64,000 nucleotides of DNA. Origin: Istiophorus platypterus (Eukaryota > Chordata > Actinopteri > Istiophoriformes > Istiophoridae). The stretch is from positions 2,842,643-2,906,642 of the forward strand of contig CM029116.1 of NCBI GenBank assembly GCA_016859345.1. Direction: 5' to 3'. Position numbers and translations under genes: made by a program. Shown here in pieces: positions 1-12,630 of the stretch (positions within the stretch are counted from its first letter, which is position 1; the number at the start of each line of letters is the position of its first letter). Under the pieces are notes generated by a model. That model searched no databases. It was not told the origin of the DNA and saw only the letters and a list, made by a program, of their open reading frames with translations.

Positions 1-3000
1 GTAATGTTTTTCATTTCTTTTTTTCCTGACAAATCCATCGGCTGGATTCTCTTTATGAATTTTTTTATGCTGCATCAGTCACAGTGACCCTGCGCTGACC
101 TAGAGGTGGTAAATGTCAACAGTGCTGACTTTGGCTGACATCGAGCAATGAGAGAGAGCTCGAGGAGAGTGGAGGGCTGCATCTATAGAAAACTTTAAAT
201 TAAAATCAACTCTAGTCCGAGTCCATCACCCACCAAGGGAAAGGCAACGGTTTTTGAGGAGAACGCTTAAACAGAACCCCACAGTCTATGAAGTGGTCAT
301 GAAGAAAGGGAATCTAAAACCTGCTGCGGATCCAACTCAGCAGCTTAGTGTCACTCATTCACTGAGCAGATATTCTTCACCAGTCTGGCAAATCAAGATG
401 GCAGCTCCCTGCTCAAGTGTTACAGAAGTCAAACCTGCAGATCAGACCTTTGGTCTCCAGTTTCTGGTAGTGAGAGTAATTACACAAACACTGTCTAATC
501 CAGAGAAATTTTTACTGCGTGCCCAGAAAATAATTCATTATTTAGGTGAATATAATAGCTGCACAGCCTTCTTCAAACATTTTACAAACCTAGTCTGTGC
601 AAGAGCAGTAAGGTAACACCTGTGTCCGTCCTCAGTTTCTTCTCTTCACTCACCATTCTCTAAAAAGGAAAAGCCAAACCAGTGGTGATCCGTGTTTGGC
701 TTCGCGCTCAATAACTTTCTTCTTTTGGACTGTGATCCTTCCTTTGACCACTGACATTCTTTTAACCTGAACCATCAGAAATATTTCTTGGATTCTTCCT
801 AGGTTTCCACCACACTCCTGACTTCTATATCTATGGTTTCTACCCTCTTCAGATCTGACAAACTGACAGACACCAGATTTAAAGCTCTCGTATCAACAAA
901 ATTACAACAACCAGATTGAGACTAACAGCTGCACTTGCAGCTCTGAGAGGCTGTGGTTAGTCTCAGTGGGGCTTTGAGGTAAATCATGAAGCTAGCCTGC
1001 TAACACACTCACATGTTGTTGATGACAATTTTTTTCACTCCAATGTTTATTAGCTAATACTTTCACTGTTCAACATCTCATATTGGTGCATTAGCCTGGT
1101 ATTTGCTAGTTAGAATTAAACACAAAGTATGGCTGATGCTGGTGGGAAAGTCATTAGTTTTGCAGGTATTTGGTCTAAAACCAAAGTGCTGAACAAATTG
1201 AAATTCTGACCTGATGATTTCACTAAATGAAAAGTCGGAGGTCACCAACGTTATTATAATTCATCCTGGGTGGGATATGAATGACTTTAGAATAAATCAT
1301 GCTAAACTGCACAACATTTAGGAGTGAAATATCTCACTCCAGAGCAAAAAACTGGTGTCACATTTCCCCCACAATCCCTCCAACACTTGTAGAGGAGGTT
1401 TAGTCTGGACCGAACAGATGGACCAATACGCCTACCAGAGTTGTCGTTCCTGGAGACGCCAGATCCGCTGCTGTGGCTGAAAAAAAACCTGCACCTTGTT
1501 TTCATCCTTCAAGGACATGATTTTTTTTTTTTTTTTTCACTACCCCTTTCAGGCTATGACTGTGCCACAACTGTACACACCTTAGTCAAACAGAACCAGA
1601 ACACTGTAAACCCACCTGCCTGACTTAAATTTTAGTGTAAATTACAGGGGGAGAGTTAAAGTATAAACCTCTGACCGAAACACCTTTACACTGCTTTAAT
1701 TACTATCAATTCAACTGAGAAAGAATTCAGTGGCTGTAAGCCCTCAATACTCAGTACAATGGCTAGAGATGGATATTTTATCATGTGCAACAGTGCAGCA
1801 CTTGCCCCAACTGCTCAGTGGTCCAGACAGCAGACTGTGCTTATACTGGGCAGATTCCAAATGTAAATGTGTGCGACTGTTTGAGTGGAAACGGGGAAAA
1901 AAAGACCAGTCCTCTCATTGAAACTACTAATAAAGAAGAGGTTAGAATGTAAATAAATGCATCTGCACATAATCAGAGCAAAAGCAGCTCTATAAAGAAA
2001 CAAAAAGGGGCAGAAGCCCAGTGCATTTCACTGTTAATTTTCTCTTTATCTTGCCAACAGTAACCCCCCCCACACACACACACACACAGCTGTGTTCTCT
2101 TCTCCACTGCTCATTAGAAAGCACACACATCGATATTGAACAGTGCCATGCACAGAGAACCAACTGTATTTCTGCATGTTTTCATGACCAGTATATGTTT
2201 GTGTATATAGTGCTTGTCTTCCCTTGGTGCATTTCTCTATATGGTTTGACTTTCACAGAACCAGTCAGATCTAAAGCCTGTCTAGTTTCTGTAGCTGAGG
2301 CCGAGGCTGAGGTGTCGAAGCCTCAGGCCCAATTTACAGACAAACTTCCTCCATCTGCATTTTAAGCAGCGTCCTGGCCTTGCACAGAATAACTTATTCA
2401 GAGCATTTACAAATTCTCATCTCCAACACGGACAGAAAATGTTCAGCAATGTTTTGTAAGTCAGTCCTGCTCTTTTCTGCAGAGTAGTCAGAGGAAACAA
2501 CAGACATCTGGCAATGCGGAAGCGATAGCTACATATTTAGATTGCGTGCAATAAACCAGATGACTACAGATGCTGCAGACTATGCAAAAAAATAATGCTG
2601 CAGATCCTTATTTTCCTTCTTTAAAGATAAAAAATTAAGCTATTTTTGCAAGCTTAATAAACCCTCAATGATCCACAGAGACTCATCTGAATGTGCTTCA
2701 TCTAAGGTTTGGCCAGTGTTCAAGCTTTCCCTTCACCAAGGTGGTTCACAGCTGCTTGCTATGTCTAGAGGCCATTCATGCACTTTGCTTAAGATAACTA
2801 TGAAAAATATGATGCATTTAATGTCAGACAATTGCATCCTTTACTGAAGCACTGGATTCCTGATTCCCCAGTGTATGAGCCAACAAAATGCTCAACCTCC
2901 AAGTAGTTTTTGGTGAAACCAAAGCCTATCCAGTCAGAGCTGGGGCCAGTTATACTCCATCAGAAGTTTTGGAAAAAAGCTGAGTTCACTCAGACAGGTG

Positions 3001-3565
3001 TGTGTCCTCTGATTTTTGTGAATATCTCAAACCAAAAGACTGGAAGTGATGCCCGCCCTCCACAGTGACTGGCGGAAAGATTTACAACACTCTAAGCGGC
3101 GCCGATTCGGAAACCTTTAATATCCTCAACACATTTAGTGAATCACTTGACTTCAAATGGATTGAAGTGTTTTGTTATTTCCCTGGTGGCAAAATTTCCT
3201 TCAGACTGCTGTACAAACCATTGTTTAATCTACATAAATTCTAAGAGCTCTAATTAACTGAACAAGTTTTCCCTGTAGACCAGGACCACACACAATCCCA
3301 AATCTGTGACTTTCTAGATAAAACAAACAAAACTCATTCTGAACAAATCATTTACATTGGTGTGATGATCAGATGTGGGGACAAGAATGGTATCGACATG
3401 GGTTTTTTCCATGCTGTAACCCCAAAGCAGAGAGAAGAAGAATAGCCTTTTTCTGATGCTGTTCCTGAAGTTTCTTCCCTTTTTTCTGCTCTGAAGGGAT
3501 TTTTTGTTGAGTTTTTCCTCAGCAGAAGAGGTGTCAAAATTCTGTAAAAACTGTTGTGACATTTA
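1..3565. other. Non-coding stretch, no gene recognised
   Basis: Mostly AT-rich unique-looking DNA. A 120-codon frame at 254-616 (+) and a 114-codon frame at 2021-2365 (+) have no recognisable domain and stops close by in the same frame, so I read them as chance. A short C-run followed by a (CA) array sits at 2062-2089, and a T-run at 1519-1537. There is no splice-bounded exon or promoter I can defend. Confidence 0.6.
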
Positions 3566-3765
3566 CAGCAGGTAAAATAAGTATTGAACACATCAATGTT
3601 TTTCTCAGTAAATATATTTCTAATGGGGCTATTGTAATGACATTTTCACCAAATGTCAGCAACAACCCATACAACCCACAGATGCAAAGAAATCAAACCA
3701 TAGATGTCCAAAACTTACCTTTTTTCTTATAGAGTGAAATGACACAGGGAAAAAGTATTGAACAG
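3566..3765 (+). repeat. Left terminal inverted repeat with two internal direct repeats
   Basis: The outer motif AAATAAGTATTGAACA at 3575-3590 is echoed by GGAAAAAGTATTGAACA ending at 3764. This gives the inverted-repeat/direct-repeat (IR/DR) layout known in fish Tc1 elements such as Sleeping Beauty, where each end carries two transposase-binding sites. The binding role is established for the type and inferred here. Confidence 0.85.
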
Positions 3766-3940
3766 ATGAAAAAAGGAGGTACAAAAAGGTATGGAAAGCC
3801 AAGACACCAGCTGAAATCTATCAGTAATCAGAAAGCAATCCTGCCCTTTGTCAGTGCAAATTAATATCAGCTGGTTCAGTCACAACTGATGGACTATAAA
3901 AAGGTGTCTCATTACCAAGGTGTCACACAAGAAACATCTC

Positions 3941-4426
3941 ATGATTGGTAAAAGCAAAGGGCTCTCTCAAGACCTTTCGCAACCTTATTGTTGCAAAAAA
4001 TACTGATGGCATTGGCTACAGAAGGATTTCTAAACTTTTGACTGTTCCAGTGAGCACTGTTTGGGCCATAATCTATAAGTGGAAAGAACATCATTTCACC
4101 ATAAACTGGCCAGGTGCTCCTCACAAGATCTCTGACAGAGTGAAAAGAATTCTCAGAAGAGAGCCAAGGACCACTTGTTTTCAGAGAAAGAAAATAAAGC
4201 TGCTTGAATGGCACCGCCAATCACCTGACTTAAATCCAATTGACAATCTATGGAAAGAACTAAAGATCAGAGTTCATAGAAGAGGCCCACAGAACCTTCA
4301 AGATTTGAAGACTGTGTGGAAGAATGGGCCAAAATCACACCTGAGCAATGCATGCGACTAGTTTCTCCATACAGGAAGCGTCTTGAAGCTGTCATTGCCA
4401 AAAAAGGCTTTTGTACAAAGTATTAA
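3941..4426 (+). pseudogene. Tc1 transposase pseudogene (frameshifted, core deleted)
   Basis: The family enzyme cuts and pastes the transposon in the nucleus, using an N-terminal paired-like helix-turn-helix domain and a DD34E catalytic core. Here the likely native start is ATG 3941 (MIGKSKGLSQDL). A TTT run at 3975-3977, apparently one T too many, shifts the frame. The downstream frame then reads RNLIVAKNTDGIGYRRISKLL and on through WKEHHFTIN. At about 4176-4182 the reading jumps from REPRTTC to FQRKKIKLLEW, so the region with the first two catalytic aspartates is missing. The C-terminal motif reads SPDLNPIDNLW, where the family normally has glutamate (NPIE), so the third catalytic residue is also changed. 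Near 4313-4316 the frame shifts again: the natural C-terminus (VEEWAKITPEQCMRL) continues in another frame to TAA at 4424-4426, while the open frame stops at 4361. It is clearly dead as an enzyme. Confidence 0.92.
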
Positions 4427-4439
4427 ATCAATTTCAGCG

Positions 4440-4638
4440 TGTTCAATACTTTTTTCCTGTGTCATTCCATGTTATTACACATAACTTAATTTCTGAACTT
4501 ATTTGTTTTGATTTCTTTGTATGTATGGATTAATTGGGTTGTTACCAACATCTGGTGGAAAATTTCATACCAATAGCACCTTTAGAAATATATTTACTAG
4601 AAAAATGGTGACATGTTCAATACTTATTTTATCTACTG
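4440..4638 (-). repeat. Right terminal inverted repeat with two internal direct repeats
   Basis: Read on the minus strand, this end matches the left end over about 200 bp with scattered differences. The inner motif lies at 4440-4463 (minus strand GACACAGG then AAAAAAGTATTGAACA). The outer motif lies at about 4614-4630. Confidence 0.85.
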
Positions 4639-5225
4639 TAAGGCAAATTTTTAATTTGTTTTTCTTGGTGGTGTAAATGAAACCGAGAAGACTTGAATCT
4701 GAGAGAATCCCTCACATAATGTTGACATCTTTCACATCAAGACATATTCATTACTACGGTGACATTCCGGATAGAATATGTTGTTCAAACCCATGGACAC
4801 TGTTCAAAAAAAAAACAAAAAAGCTTCCAGTTTGTCAACATGCACTCATTTGTGGTAAGGTTTATAATGTATGAAACGATCCACCAGACAGTGCACAGTG
4901 TCATGCTACTTTACATACATTACAGTGTTTGCATCGTATTGTAGCTATTTGCAATATGTTGCATCATGATCCATCTGTACTAATCTACTCACGTACCCAT
5001 ATCTACAGTGATTCCATCCAAACTGCTGGATCTCTCCCCACAATCTCCTTCCTTTTGCTAACTGGGGAAACCACAGTCAAGCAGAAGTCAGTCATGACTG
5101 TGAGGAGTGAGGTGCCGTGGGCAAACATCTCGCTACGCTGGATTCGCCCAGTGAAGGACGACTGTGCAAACTGCATCGGGCTCCCTCTTGTTCTTTGCCA
5201 CTAATAGGGAACTAATTTCTTCCTT

Positions 5226-5700
5226 TTCAGATTACTACATCCACACACTTCTAGTCTCCCTCTCTCTTGCTCATTTCCTCCTAATTGTGCTCTTCTTCAA
5301 GCTTGGCCCCCTTTATTTTCTTTGTCTCCCTTAATTGTGCAGTGTTTATGTATTCGGGGGGGGGGGGGGGTCCTCTTCATTTTCTCTCATCGTGCTCCCC
5401 CCTTTTTTTCCAGAACAATCACCCTCTATGTCTCTCTCTCCTAATCATGATCTAGTTGTGTATTTTTTGCTTGACCTCTCTCTATCATTACGCTCTCTTC
5501 CCCTAATTACACTTGGTTGGCCCGTTGTTGTACTGACCTCTCTCTTCCTCTCTCTCTCTGTATATTTATCGTTCCAGCGGACTATTCGGCCTCTTGTCCT
5601 TTCTCATCAATTCTCCTGTCAATCTCTCCTCAGTCACAGTATCCAGCCTCCTTATTTTCCAGTCGGACTTCTTTGCTGCTCTCGACGCAGATCTAATTTC
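5226..5700. repeat. CT-rich, loosely periodic tract
   Basis: The plus strand is pyrimidine-rich with many CTCTCT runs. A diverged motif of the form CTAATTGTGCTC recurs at about 5281, 5331, 5388, 5441, 5503, 5563 and 5603, mostly 50-62 bp apart. This suggests a decayed minisatellite. The periodicity was judged by eye. Confidence 0.5.
5356..5370 (+). repeat. G15 homopolymer
   Basis: Fifteen consecutive G residues inside the CT-rich tract. Runs this long are length-unstable and prone to sequencing error. Confidence 0.9.
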
Positions 5701-6289
5701 ATCATGTCCACATGAATTTGTGCATGTATACTGTTTCTGATGAGAACTGTCTTACACTGTTATCCTCTCACTGATGTACAAACGAAACCGTCCTGATCAT
5801 TTCCAATAAGCTTGATCTGATGAGCTTTTTATTGAAGAATTTTTCTGCAGTTCATCTAAACAGCTTGCTATTTTGTTGTTTTGTTGTATCAGTCAATCAA
5901 AGAAACTTAATTTTAAAAAAATGCTCATGATCGATAATCTCCTCCAGAGACACAGGACGTCAAGTATTAAAACTATTGAATTTTAGCCAAGTATGCAACT
6001 TCACATTTTAATCATTACTGGTGTTAATCTAAACTCACAGTCAAGCCTAAAGGCTATGCATCTCACTTTAGTTTCAGATATTAAAAAAAGGAGTTATTTC
6101 AGGAATTTGTGTGTTTGCATTAATCTTTGTATCAACCTGTCAGTTTTATGAATGGAACTCAGAACAATGTTTAAAGGCTGTATGTGTTGAAAGATAATGA
6201 CAGAGATCTAATGATATATCTTTTCTCTGCATTTCTCCTGTGTCTGTGCATTAAAAATTAACTTGACAAGCGAGATAGATCGCTGGCGC

Positions 6290-6372
6290 AGCAGGCAGAG
6301 ACAAGAGGAGGGTGAGGTGACGGAGGAGGAGGTGGAGGAAGAGGAGGAAGAGGAGGAGGAGGAAGATGAGAG
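6290..6372 (+). repeat. GGA-rich purine tract
   Basis: Plus strand dominated by GAG/GGA triplets, most regular at 6319-6366. The opposite strand reads as poly-proline, poly-leucine and serine in a spurious 86-codon frame. Confidence 0.8.
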
Positions 6373-6424
6373 AGAAGCCAAGCTAGAAATTCAGGGAGAT
6401 GCCTCCTGCCTCCAATAGCCACTC

Positions 6425-6603
6425 TTATGGAGTTACCTGATAAATAGGTGGATATTGGTTGGCTAGAGGGTGGATTGATTACGGATAAACGGATTAATGA
6501 GCGGCTGGATGGAGACATGGACAGATGGACATATTGAATGACTGATAGATGAACAGATCAATGAATGGATGAACTAATAGATGGATTATAGATTGAAGGA
6601 CTA
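6425..6603 (+). repeat. Decayed GGAT/GATA tetranucleotide repeat
   Basis: GGAT, GATG and GATA words recur throughout (GGATGGA, AGATGGAC, GATAGATGAACAGAT, AATGGATGAAC) without perfect phase, as in an old tetranucleotide microsatellite. Confidence 0.65.
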
Positions 6604-6631
6604 ATGTTCGGACATGTTCGGACATGTTCGG
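6604..6631 (+). repeat. 10-bp tandem repeat, 2.8 copies
   Basis: The unit ATGTTCGGAC is repeated at 6604, 6614 and 6624 without a mismatch. Confidence 0.95.
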
Positions 6632-6953
6632 GAAAATCAGCCATGCGAACTCCATTTTTTCTCTCATCTTTCTTAACAAAAGACAGAGGAATAAAAAGGA
6701 ATATGCCTCCCGTCTGTCTTCTCTCTCTACAACACACACACTCCTCATGAATAATTTACACCCACTACTTCCTCTCCCACACTTGTCTGTCACCTGCTCT
6801 GTTTCTCTGCGGCCTGTGCTGTGCTCTGTGTGTGTGCATCTGTGCATGTACGTACAAGTTGATTTGCAAGTGTTTCACTGTGTGTGTGGGCGTGTGCTGT
6901 GCATACTCGTTGTCTATTGGTTTGGCAGCGGCAGCCTCTCGGAGCGGCTCTCA

Positions 6954-7826
<873 letters not shown>

Positions 7827-8289
7827 GGCCGATTTATGTTTCAGTGACAAACCTATGCCACATCCTGTCGCGCTGCTCCTAATTTATGTAACTATGCGTT
7901 GCAGCGATGCGAACCACAAGAGCTGTGATTTGTCAGCTTGGTCGCATCACATTTCCCGCTTCTCCTTCTTCATTGCCACTGTACAGACCATCTCCTCCAA
8001 TATCTTTTTTTGTTTCTGAGTTGCATTAAATTTGGGAATTGCTCAATCCCTATCAGCTCCAACTCCATCAAGATCCACTCGGTTTTAGTCAGAATTATTT
8101 TGAAGTGCACCAACAAACTTGTGGAAAACAGCAGCTAAGAAACTCAGCCTAGTGCCAACTAGCAGTTTGGTGGTGTGATTGCAGTTTGACACCAACACAG
8201 AAGTACAAATCCTCACGACGGCGTAGGCCCCTTTACAGTGGCTATGGAGTGGGTGCGACGTAGGTTCAACGCAAAAGCATAAATTGGCC
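7827..8289. mobile_element. MITE, probably PIF/Harbinger-like
   Basis: Seen: the left end reads GGCCGATTTATGTTTC. The right end on the minus strand reads GGCCAATTTATGCTTTTG. The inverted match continues for about 35 bp, including AACCTATGCCACA against AACCTACGTCGCA. The element is 463 bp, CpG-rich near its ends, with no coding capacity. The internal words (TGTGATTTGTCAGCTTGG and nearby) and the TACGCCGT-type subterminal sequence match a short transposon type I recall as common in fish genomes. The Harbinger assignment is inference, and the flanks do not show a clean 3-bp target duplication. Confidence 0.75.
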
Positions 8290-11200
8290 TTTTGTGGTAA
8301 AAAAGCATTTTGCAGGTTCATTGGTTAAAGTTATTGTTTGCCATTAAACCTGCTTTACGATTCAAGATGCAAGCTGATGCAAAATGACACCAAGAGAAGT
8401 TTAATACAGAATTCTTATTGCACAACGGTAATGTTTTACACTCCCCCAGCACCGCTCACTACTGTCCGTGGGTGACCAGAATCTGTGCCAATGACTACAA
8501 AATTGATTCAGCCCATGTCCAGTCCATGAACCTTCTATATCTGCTGAGTTCAACACTCAACACTTTGGCACAAGGTCTGGATGTTTGGAATGAGAAGTGA
8601 CGGTCAACAGAAAAAAAAAATCCCTCCCATCACCCACCATTTGATGGCAGGTGATTTCTGGGAAATGCTGTGTCCAAACAACAACAAAAAAAAAAAAAAA
8701 AAAGGGGGGGGCATCAGGACTATGTAGTGCTTAACAGGTTTTTTTTCAAATTTTAAAAGATCCATAACATAAAACTGGAAATTTGTATTTGTCAGACCAA
8801 TTTAAAAATTGGGATTTTGGACACGTTGCTATGTTACATTCAATTTGAAGATTGCAGTGTTTCATTTAGCCCATGATTGTATTAAATATTATTCCCATAA
8901 TGCACCAGCTAGTAAAAATGAAACGCCCCGTTTCAGGGTCCAGTACATGCCTCTGAGACCGGGTTTCTTCTAAAAGCTGAATAATTTAGTAAGTTCAATA
9001 ATCACAGTGAGGGTTTCAGACAGAGTGGAGGTGTGGTTTTCTGAGGAAACCATGTTCAGCTCAGACATCAGGTTACATTTCATGTTCTACTATGATACGT
9101 CAAATTGTTTATTTATCCAGTCCTGAATCTCTTTTGGTTGAGATTCAACTGCTGTATACCAACAGTTTCATTACAACACCATTCTGTTTGCAGTTTCTTC
9201 ATGCTGAATCATCACATTAACTATATATTAGTTTATTAACATATATTAAGGCAGATTTTATGCATGAGCAGGGAGACGTGTGACTTCCCATCAGATATCT
9301 GGCAAATATTCTTGCTCTGTCACAAGAGAATTAAAGAACATAAGACAGACCTTCCACTGACAGAGACTGCTGCTCTCCATCAACTGAATGAAACGAGATT
9401 AACATGACTACTTTGGGAGTATACTGAATGTGCAACACATTCCCTCTGTTGCCAAGTTATTAGGTACAGCTAGTTAAAACTAATGCAGACTAGTACAACA
9501 GCTAGGCAATAAATCCTCCTGTTTGAAGGTCATAATGTTATGTTTTAGTAGAGGAGAGGTGTTTCTGTTATTTTGCCTTCCCTCTTTGATTTAAACGAGG
9601 TTGACAAAATTACAGAAACCCATGACGTGCGATTACTTTTACAGATCGAATCTTCACCTCCCGCTGAGGAAGCACCAGGATCATTCCTCTTAAGTGACAG
9701 TAAACGTATCAAATGTGCTGTATAGAGGAAAAGTATCTAAAGAAAAAAAATCCCTTCTGTGATAATCTTTAAAACATTTACCATTAATTGACAATGACAC
9801 ACTCCAGTGACAAAGCAGAATCGTGTATTTTCCTGCCTCAATATGCTCAAACCGTCGCACACTTCTCAAAATTACTGCAGATCCTGCACAGAGAAACCTA
9901 CAGCTCTATTAACAGAGCGGAAAAGATATTAATATGATACTAAAACTAAAACGCACAACAGAATTAAAAGACTTGGGTATTTAGCTACAGTATTTAACTG
10001 TAAATATGTGAACTGAATAAATGTGTCTGTGAAAGCTTTCCTATGAGAAGTTGCTTGTCATCACACGTTGACCAAGGTGATCAATAATAAAAATAACTGA
10101 TCTGCGATGATGAATCACACTGGAATTTGTGGTTGACTGGCCACTGCTGCTTCTTAACGTTTAGGAAGAAAACACTGTGTAAGTAATTTTCTAATGTGCA
10201 GGTGCAGTTTCCACATAATGTGTGAAGTATTATAAATGATAGTTTTAGCTACATTGAGCCAATAATCAACTGACTGTATATCTAGTACTGTGAAGCTGCT
10301 GCAACGGTCAACAAGACCCAGACAAATCCACCAAAACAATACCACTAAGTCACTAAGTAGGTTTGCTGTGTAGAAAATCTAAGTTTATTGTCAAATAATG
10401 TCTGATCAACAGATGGAGGGAACTCAAATGAGAAATAGGGAATAGGGATTAGAGTTTTTGTTTTTTTTTAACACAGCTTATGGAGACTAAGAGACGTGAG
10501 AGACAGGTTAACGTAGAGGTTTGTTCAGGTCAGTTACAAAACCTTTTCAATGATCCTGAGAGAGAATGGCAGATTTATTTTCAGGTGGAAGAGATGAAAT
10601 GAGGCCACTGCCGAGGAATTCAGGGGGAAAGATGCTGAGGAGGAGGAAAGATCAGCAGGCGCTGGCTTGACTGACAGACCAGTTACATCAGCACTTTGTA
10701 GACAAGAGCTCATCTGCACCAGGAACACGTGAACTAATGAAGTGGAGGAAATGCAGAAGGAAACAGGATGGAGGATGGGAGCCTTGGAGGAGGAGGAGGA
10801 ACGAGCCAAAGATGTGCTTCCATTTATCATCTTGCAGTGAATACCCCTACAACTACTACTATTACACTATTAATAGGAGCTTTAATAATCATCAGGAAGT
10901 GATGATGAATGAGAAGGAAACAGAGAAAAAAAATTTAAATTTACGTTTTTTTGTTTTTTGTTTTTTTTTTTACTAAAATCAAGATTATATTCATAGTTGC
11001 ATTCATTTAGTAGCCACATTTATTTTGTTATGGATTCATCAATTAGTCTATGTATTTTCATCAAGTACTGATTGATATCAGTGACATTAACCAAAGCCCT
11101 TCGTGATAACAACACAGTAAAGAAACAAATTTTGCATCTTGAAACCTGGAACCAAGTGAATATTTGGCATTTTGCTTGATTGAATGACTCAACAATAAAT

Positions 11201-11699
11201 AATTTAAAAAAATGTTCTGTTTACTTTTCTGACAAATCAATCCATCTACTAATCATTGTCTGCATCTGACATAATAATGTACCCAAGACTAGTCTTTCCC
11301 TAACTTTAACCAAGTGCTTTGAGATAACTACACATAACCATAAAATGTCAATAATGCTTTATTTGGCAAGAGTGAATGTTGTAGGAAGACAAATGAAACA
11401 TGACATTTAATTTTTTTAAGATCATTTTGGTATGAAAACTTTGAACAGTGGATTCATTACAATTGTTTTGTTGATTAAATAAATGTTTCTACATATGTAC
11501 AACAATACATATATAGTAATGGAAATGGATATGAACATCATTTTTAGGGTATTTTTGCTTTTACTTGTGCTATCTGGTTCAAATTTCCTTATCCTCTGCA
11601 ATGCTTTCAAGTTTTAGAGGATAAATGTAATTTTTTAAATTAGTAATCATTCATAAAATACAGATCCTAGGTGGTTTATCTGGTGCCTGTTGCCCTTGC
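8290..11699. other. Non-coding stretch, no gene recognised
   Basis: AT-rich DNA. An A-run (8686-8703) is followed directly by a G8 run (8704-8711). Frames at 8418-8600, 10534-10830 and 10737-10976 have no domain. T-runs occur near 10458 and 10947-10970. I see no transposon ends or exons. Confidence 0.55.
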
Positions 11700-12630
11700 A
11701 TCCCCCTTTTCAAATCTGCAGATTTGTCCTAGAGGTTTTCTACTGGATTCAGATCTGGTGACTGTGGAGAATATTAAAGCCATGTAGGAGGAAGAAGCCA
11801 TTGGAAAATGGTAAATTATGGCCATAAAGAGAAGCACATGGTCACATGGCATTGATGGCTTTCAAACCATGATTGACTGGTATTAAGGGGCCCAGGGTGA
11901 GCCATAGGGAATGAATCTCAAACTATCAGAACAACACCACCAGTCTGGGCTTTTGACGCAAGGCAGGTGGGGTCCATGGATTCAGCCAGATTCTGACCCA
12001 ACCATCTGCTGCCTCTGCAGAATCCAGATCCATCAGACCAGGACATGTTTTTCCAGACTCCAACTGTCCAGTTCTGGTGAACCTGTCCCCATCGCAGCCT
12101 CAGGTTTCTATACTTGAACAACAGGGATGGAACCCAACTTGGTTCTTCTGCTTTTGTAGCTCATCCACCTCATGGTTGTTCATCCAGATGCTTTCTTTTC
12201 ACTATAGTTGTAGAGTGGTTTTCTCAGTTACTGTCAAGTTTCTGTCAGCTCCAACCAGTCTGGTCTTTCTCCTGTGACCTCTCTCATCAAAAAGGTGTTT
12301 CCATCCAAGGGAATGATGCTCACTGGATTTCTTTTGTTCCTTACACTGTTTTGTGTAGCTTCTAGAGACTACTGTGTGTGAAAATGTCAGGAGATCATGA
12401 GTAACAGAAATATCCAAGCCAGGCTGTGTGCCATCAACATTCATGTCACAGTCAACGTCACTGAGATCAAAATTTTTTTCTCCTTTCTGATGTTTGATGT
12501 GAACTTAGACTGAAGCTCCTGACCTGAATCTGCAGGATTTTATTTACTGAACTGCTGCCATGTAATTGGCTGATTGTTAAACTGTAGGAATAAGAAGGTG
12601 TTCAGGTGTTCCTTTTATGTATGTGTAGTC
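11700..12630 (-). mobile_element. Old Tc1-like transposon relic, minus strand
   Basis: Read on the minus strand, this stretch follows the order of a widespread fish Tc1-like element: a decayed terminal stretch (12570-12630), an N-terminal transposase region, then the catalytic region ending in an SPDLNP-type motif near 11730-11755. The right edge carries CAGGTGTTCCTTTTA, resembling the CAGGTGTACCTAATA terminal sequence I recall for this family. The left edge is too decayed to place precisely. Many frameshifts and stops show it has been inactive for a long time. Confidence 0.85.
11709..12444 (-). pseudogene. Tc1-like transposase pseudogene
   Basis: Minus-strand fragments align in order with Tc1-like transposase, the nuclear DDE enzyme that mobilises such elements. 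At 12444-12202 the frame starts MNVDG and later reads DERGHRRKTRLVGADRN (linker after the N-terminal domain). At 12121-11918 it reads RLRWGQVHQNWTVGVWKN followed by MSWSDGSGF. This contains the aspartate expected as the first catalytic residue in the WSDES-type motif, here with G in place of E. ESMDPTCLASKAQTGG follows. Near 11755-11725 the words for SPQSPDLNPVENL appear in another frame, with a stop directly after. Frameshifts between blocks make a full-length protein impossible. The part around the second catalytic aspartate is not recognisable. Confidence 0.85.

Larger units (their letters stand above)
3566..4638 (+). mobile_element. Tc1/mariner transposon, internally deleted copy
   Basis: Seen: the element starts CAGCAGGTAAAATAAGTATT and its other end, read on the opposite strand, starts CAGTAGATAAAATAAGTATT. 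Each end is flanked by TA (3564-3565 and 4639-4640), the target duplication expected of Tc1/mariner. The inverted repeats are about 200 bp long. Between them lies a shortened transposase frame with a Tc1 N-terminal DNA-binding region joined directly to the C-terminal SPDLNP region. The total is 1073 bp, whereas autonomous fish Tc1 elements are usually about 1.6 kb, so roughly 0.5 kb of the catalytic core is missing. The copy cannot make active transposase but keeps both ends, so in principle it could have been moved by another copy's enzyme (inference). It is the best preserved of the three Tc1 copies here and therefore probably the youngest. Confidence 0.95.
4639..6289. other. Non-coding stretch containing a CT-rich tract
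   Basis: No gene is recognised. Frames at 4677-4874, 4929-5204 and 5335-5715 have no domain and lie in AT-rich or CT-rich DNA. The 5226-5700 part is listed separately. From 5700 to 6289 I see nothing beyond AT-rich sequence. Confidence 0.55.

Noticed and set aside
254..616. 120-codon plus-strand frame
   Set aside because: No recognisable domain, no splice or promoter context, and a length expected by chance in 64 kb of six-frame sequence.
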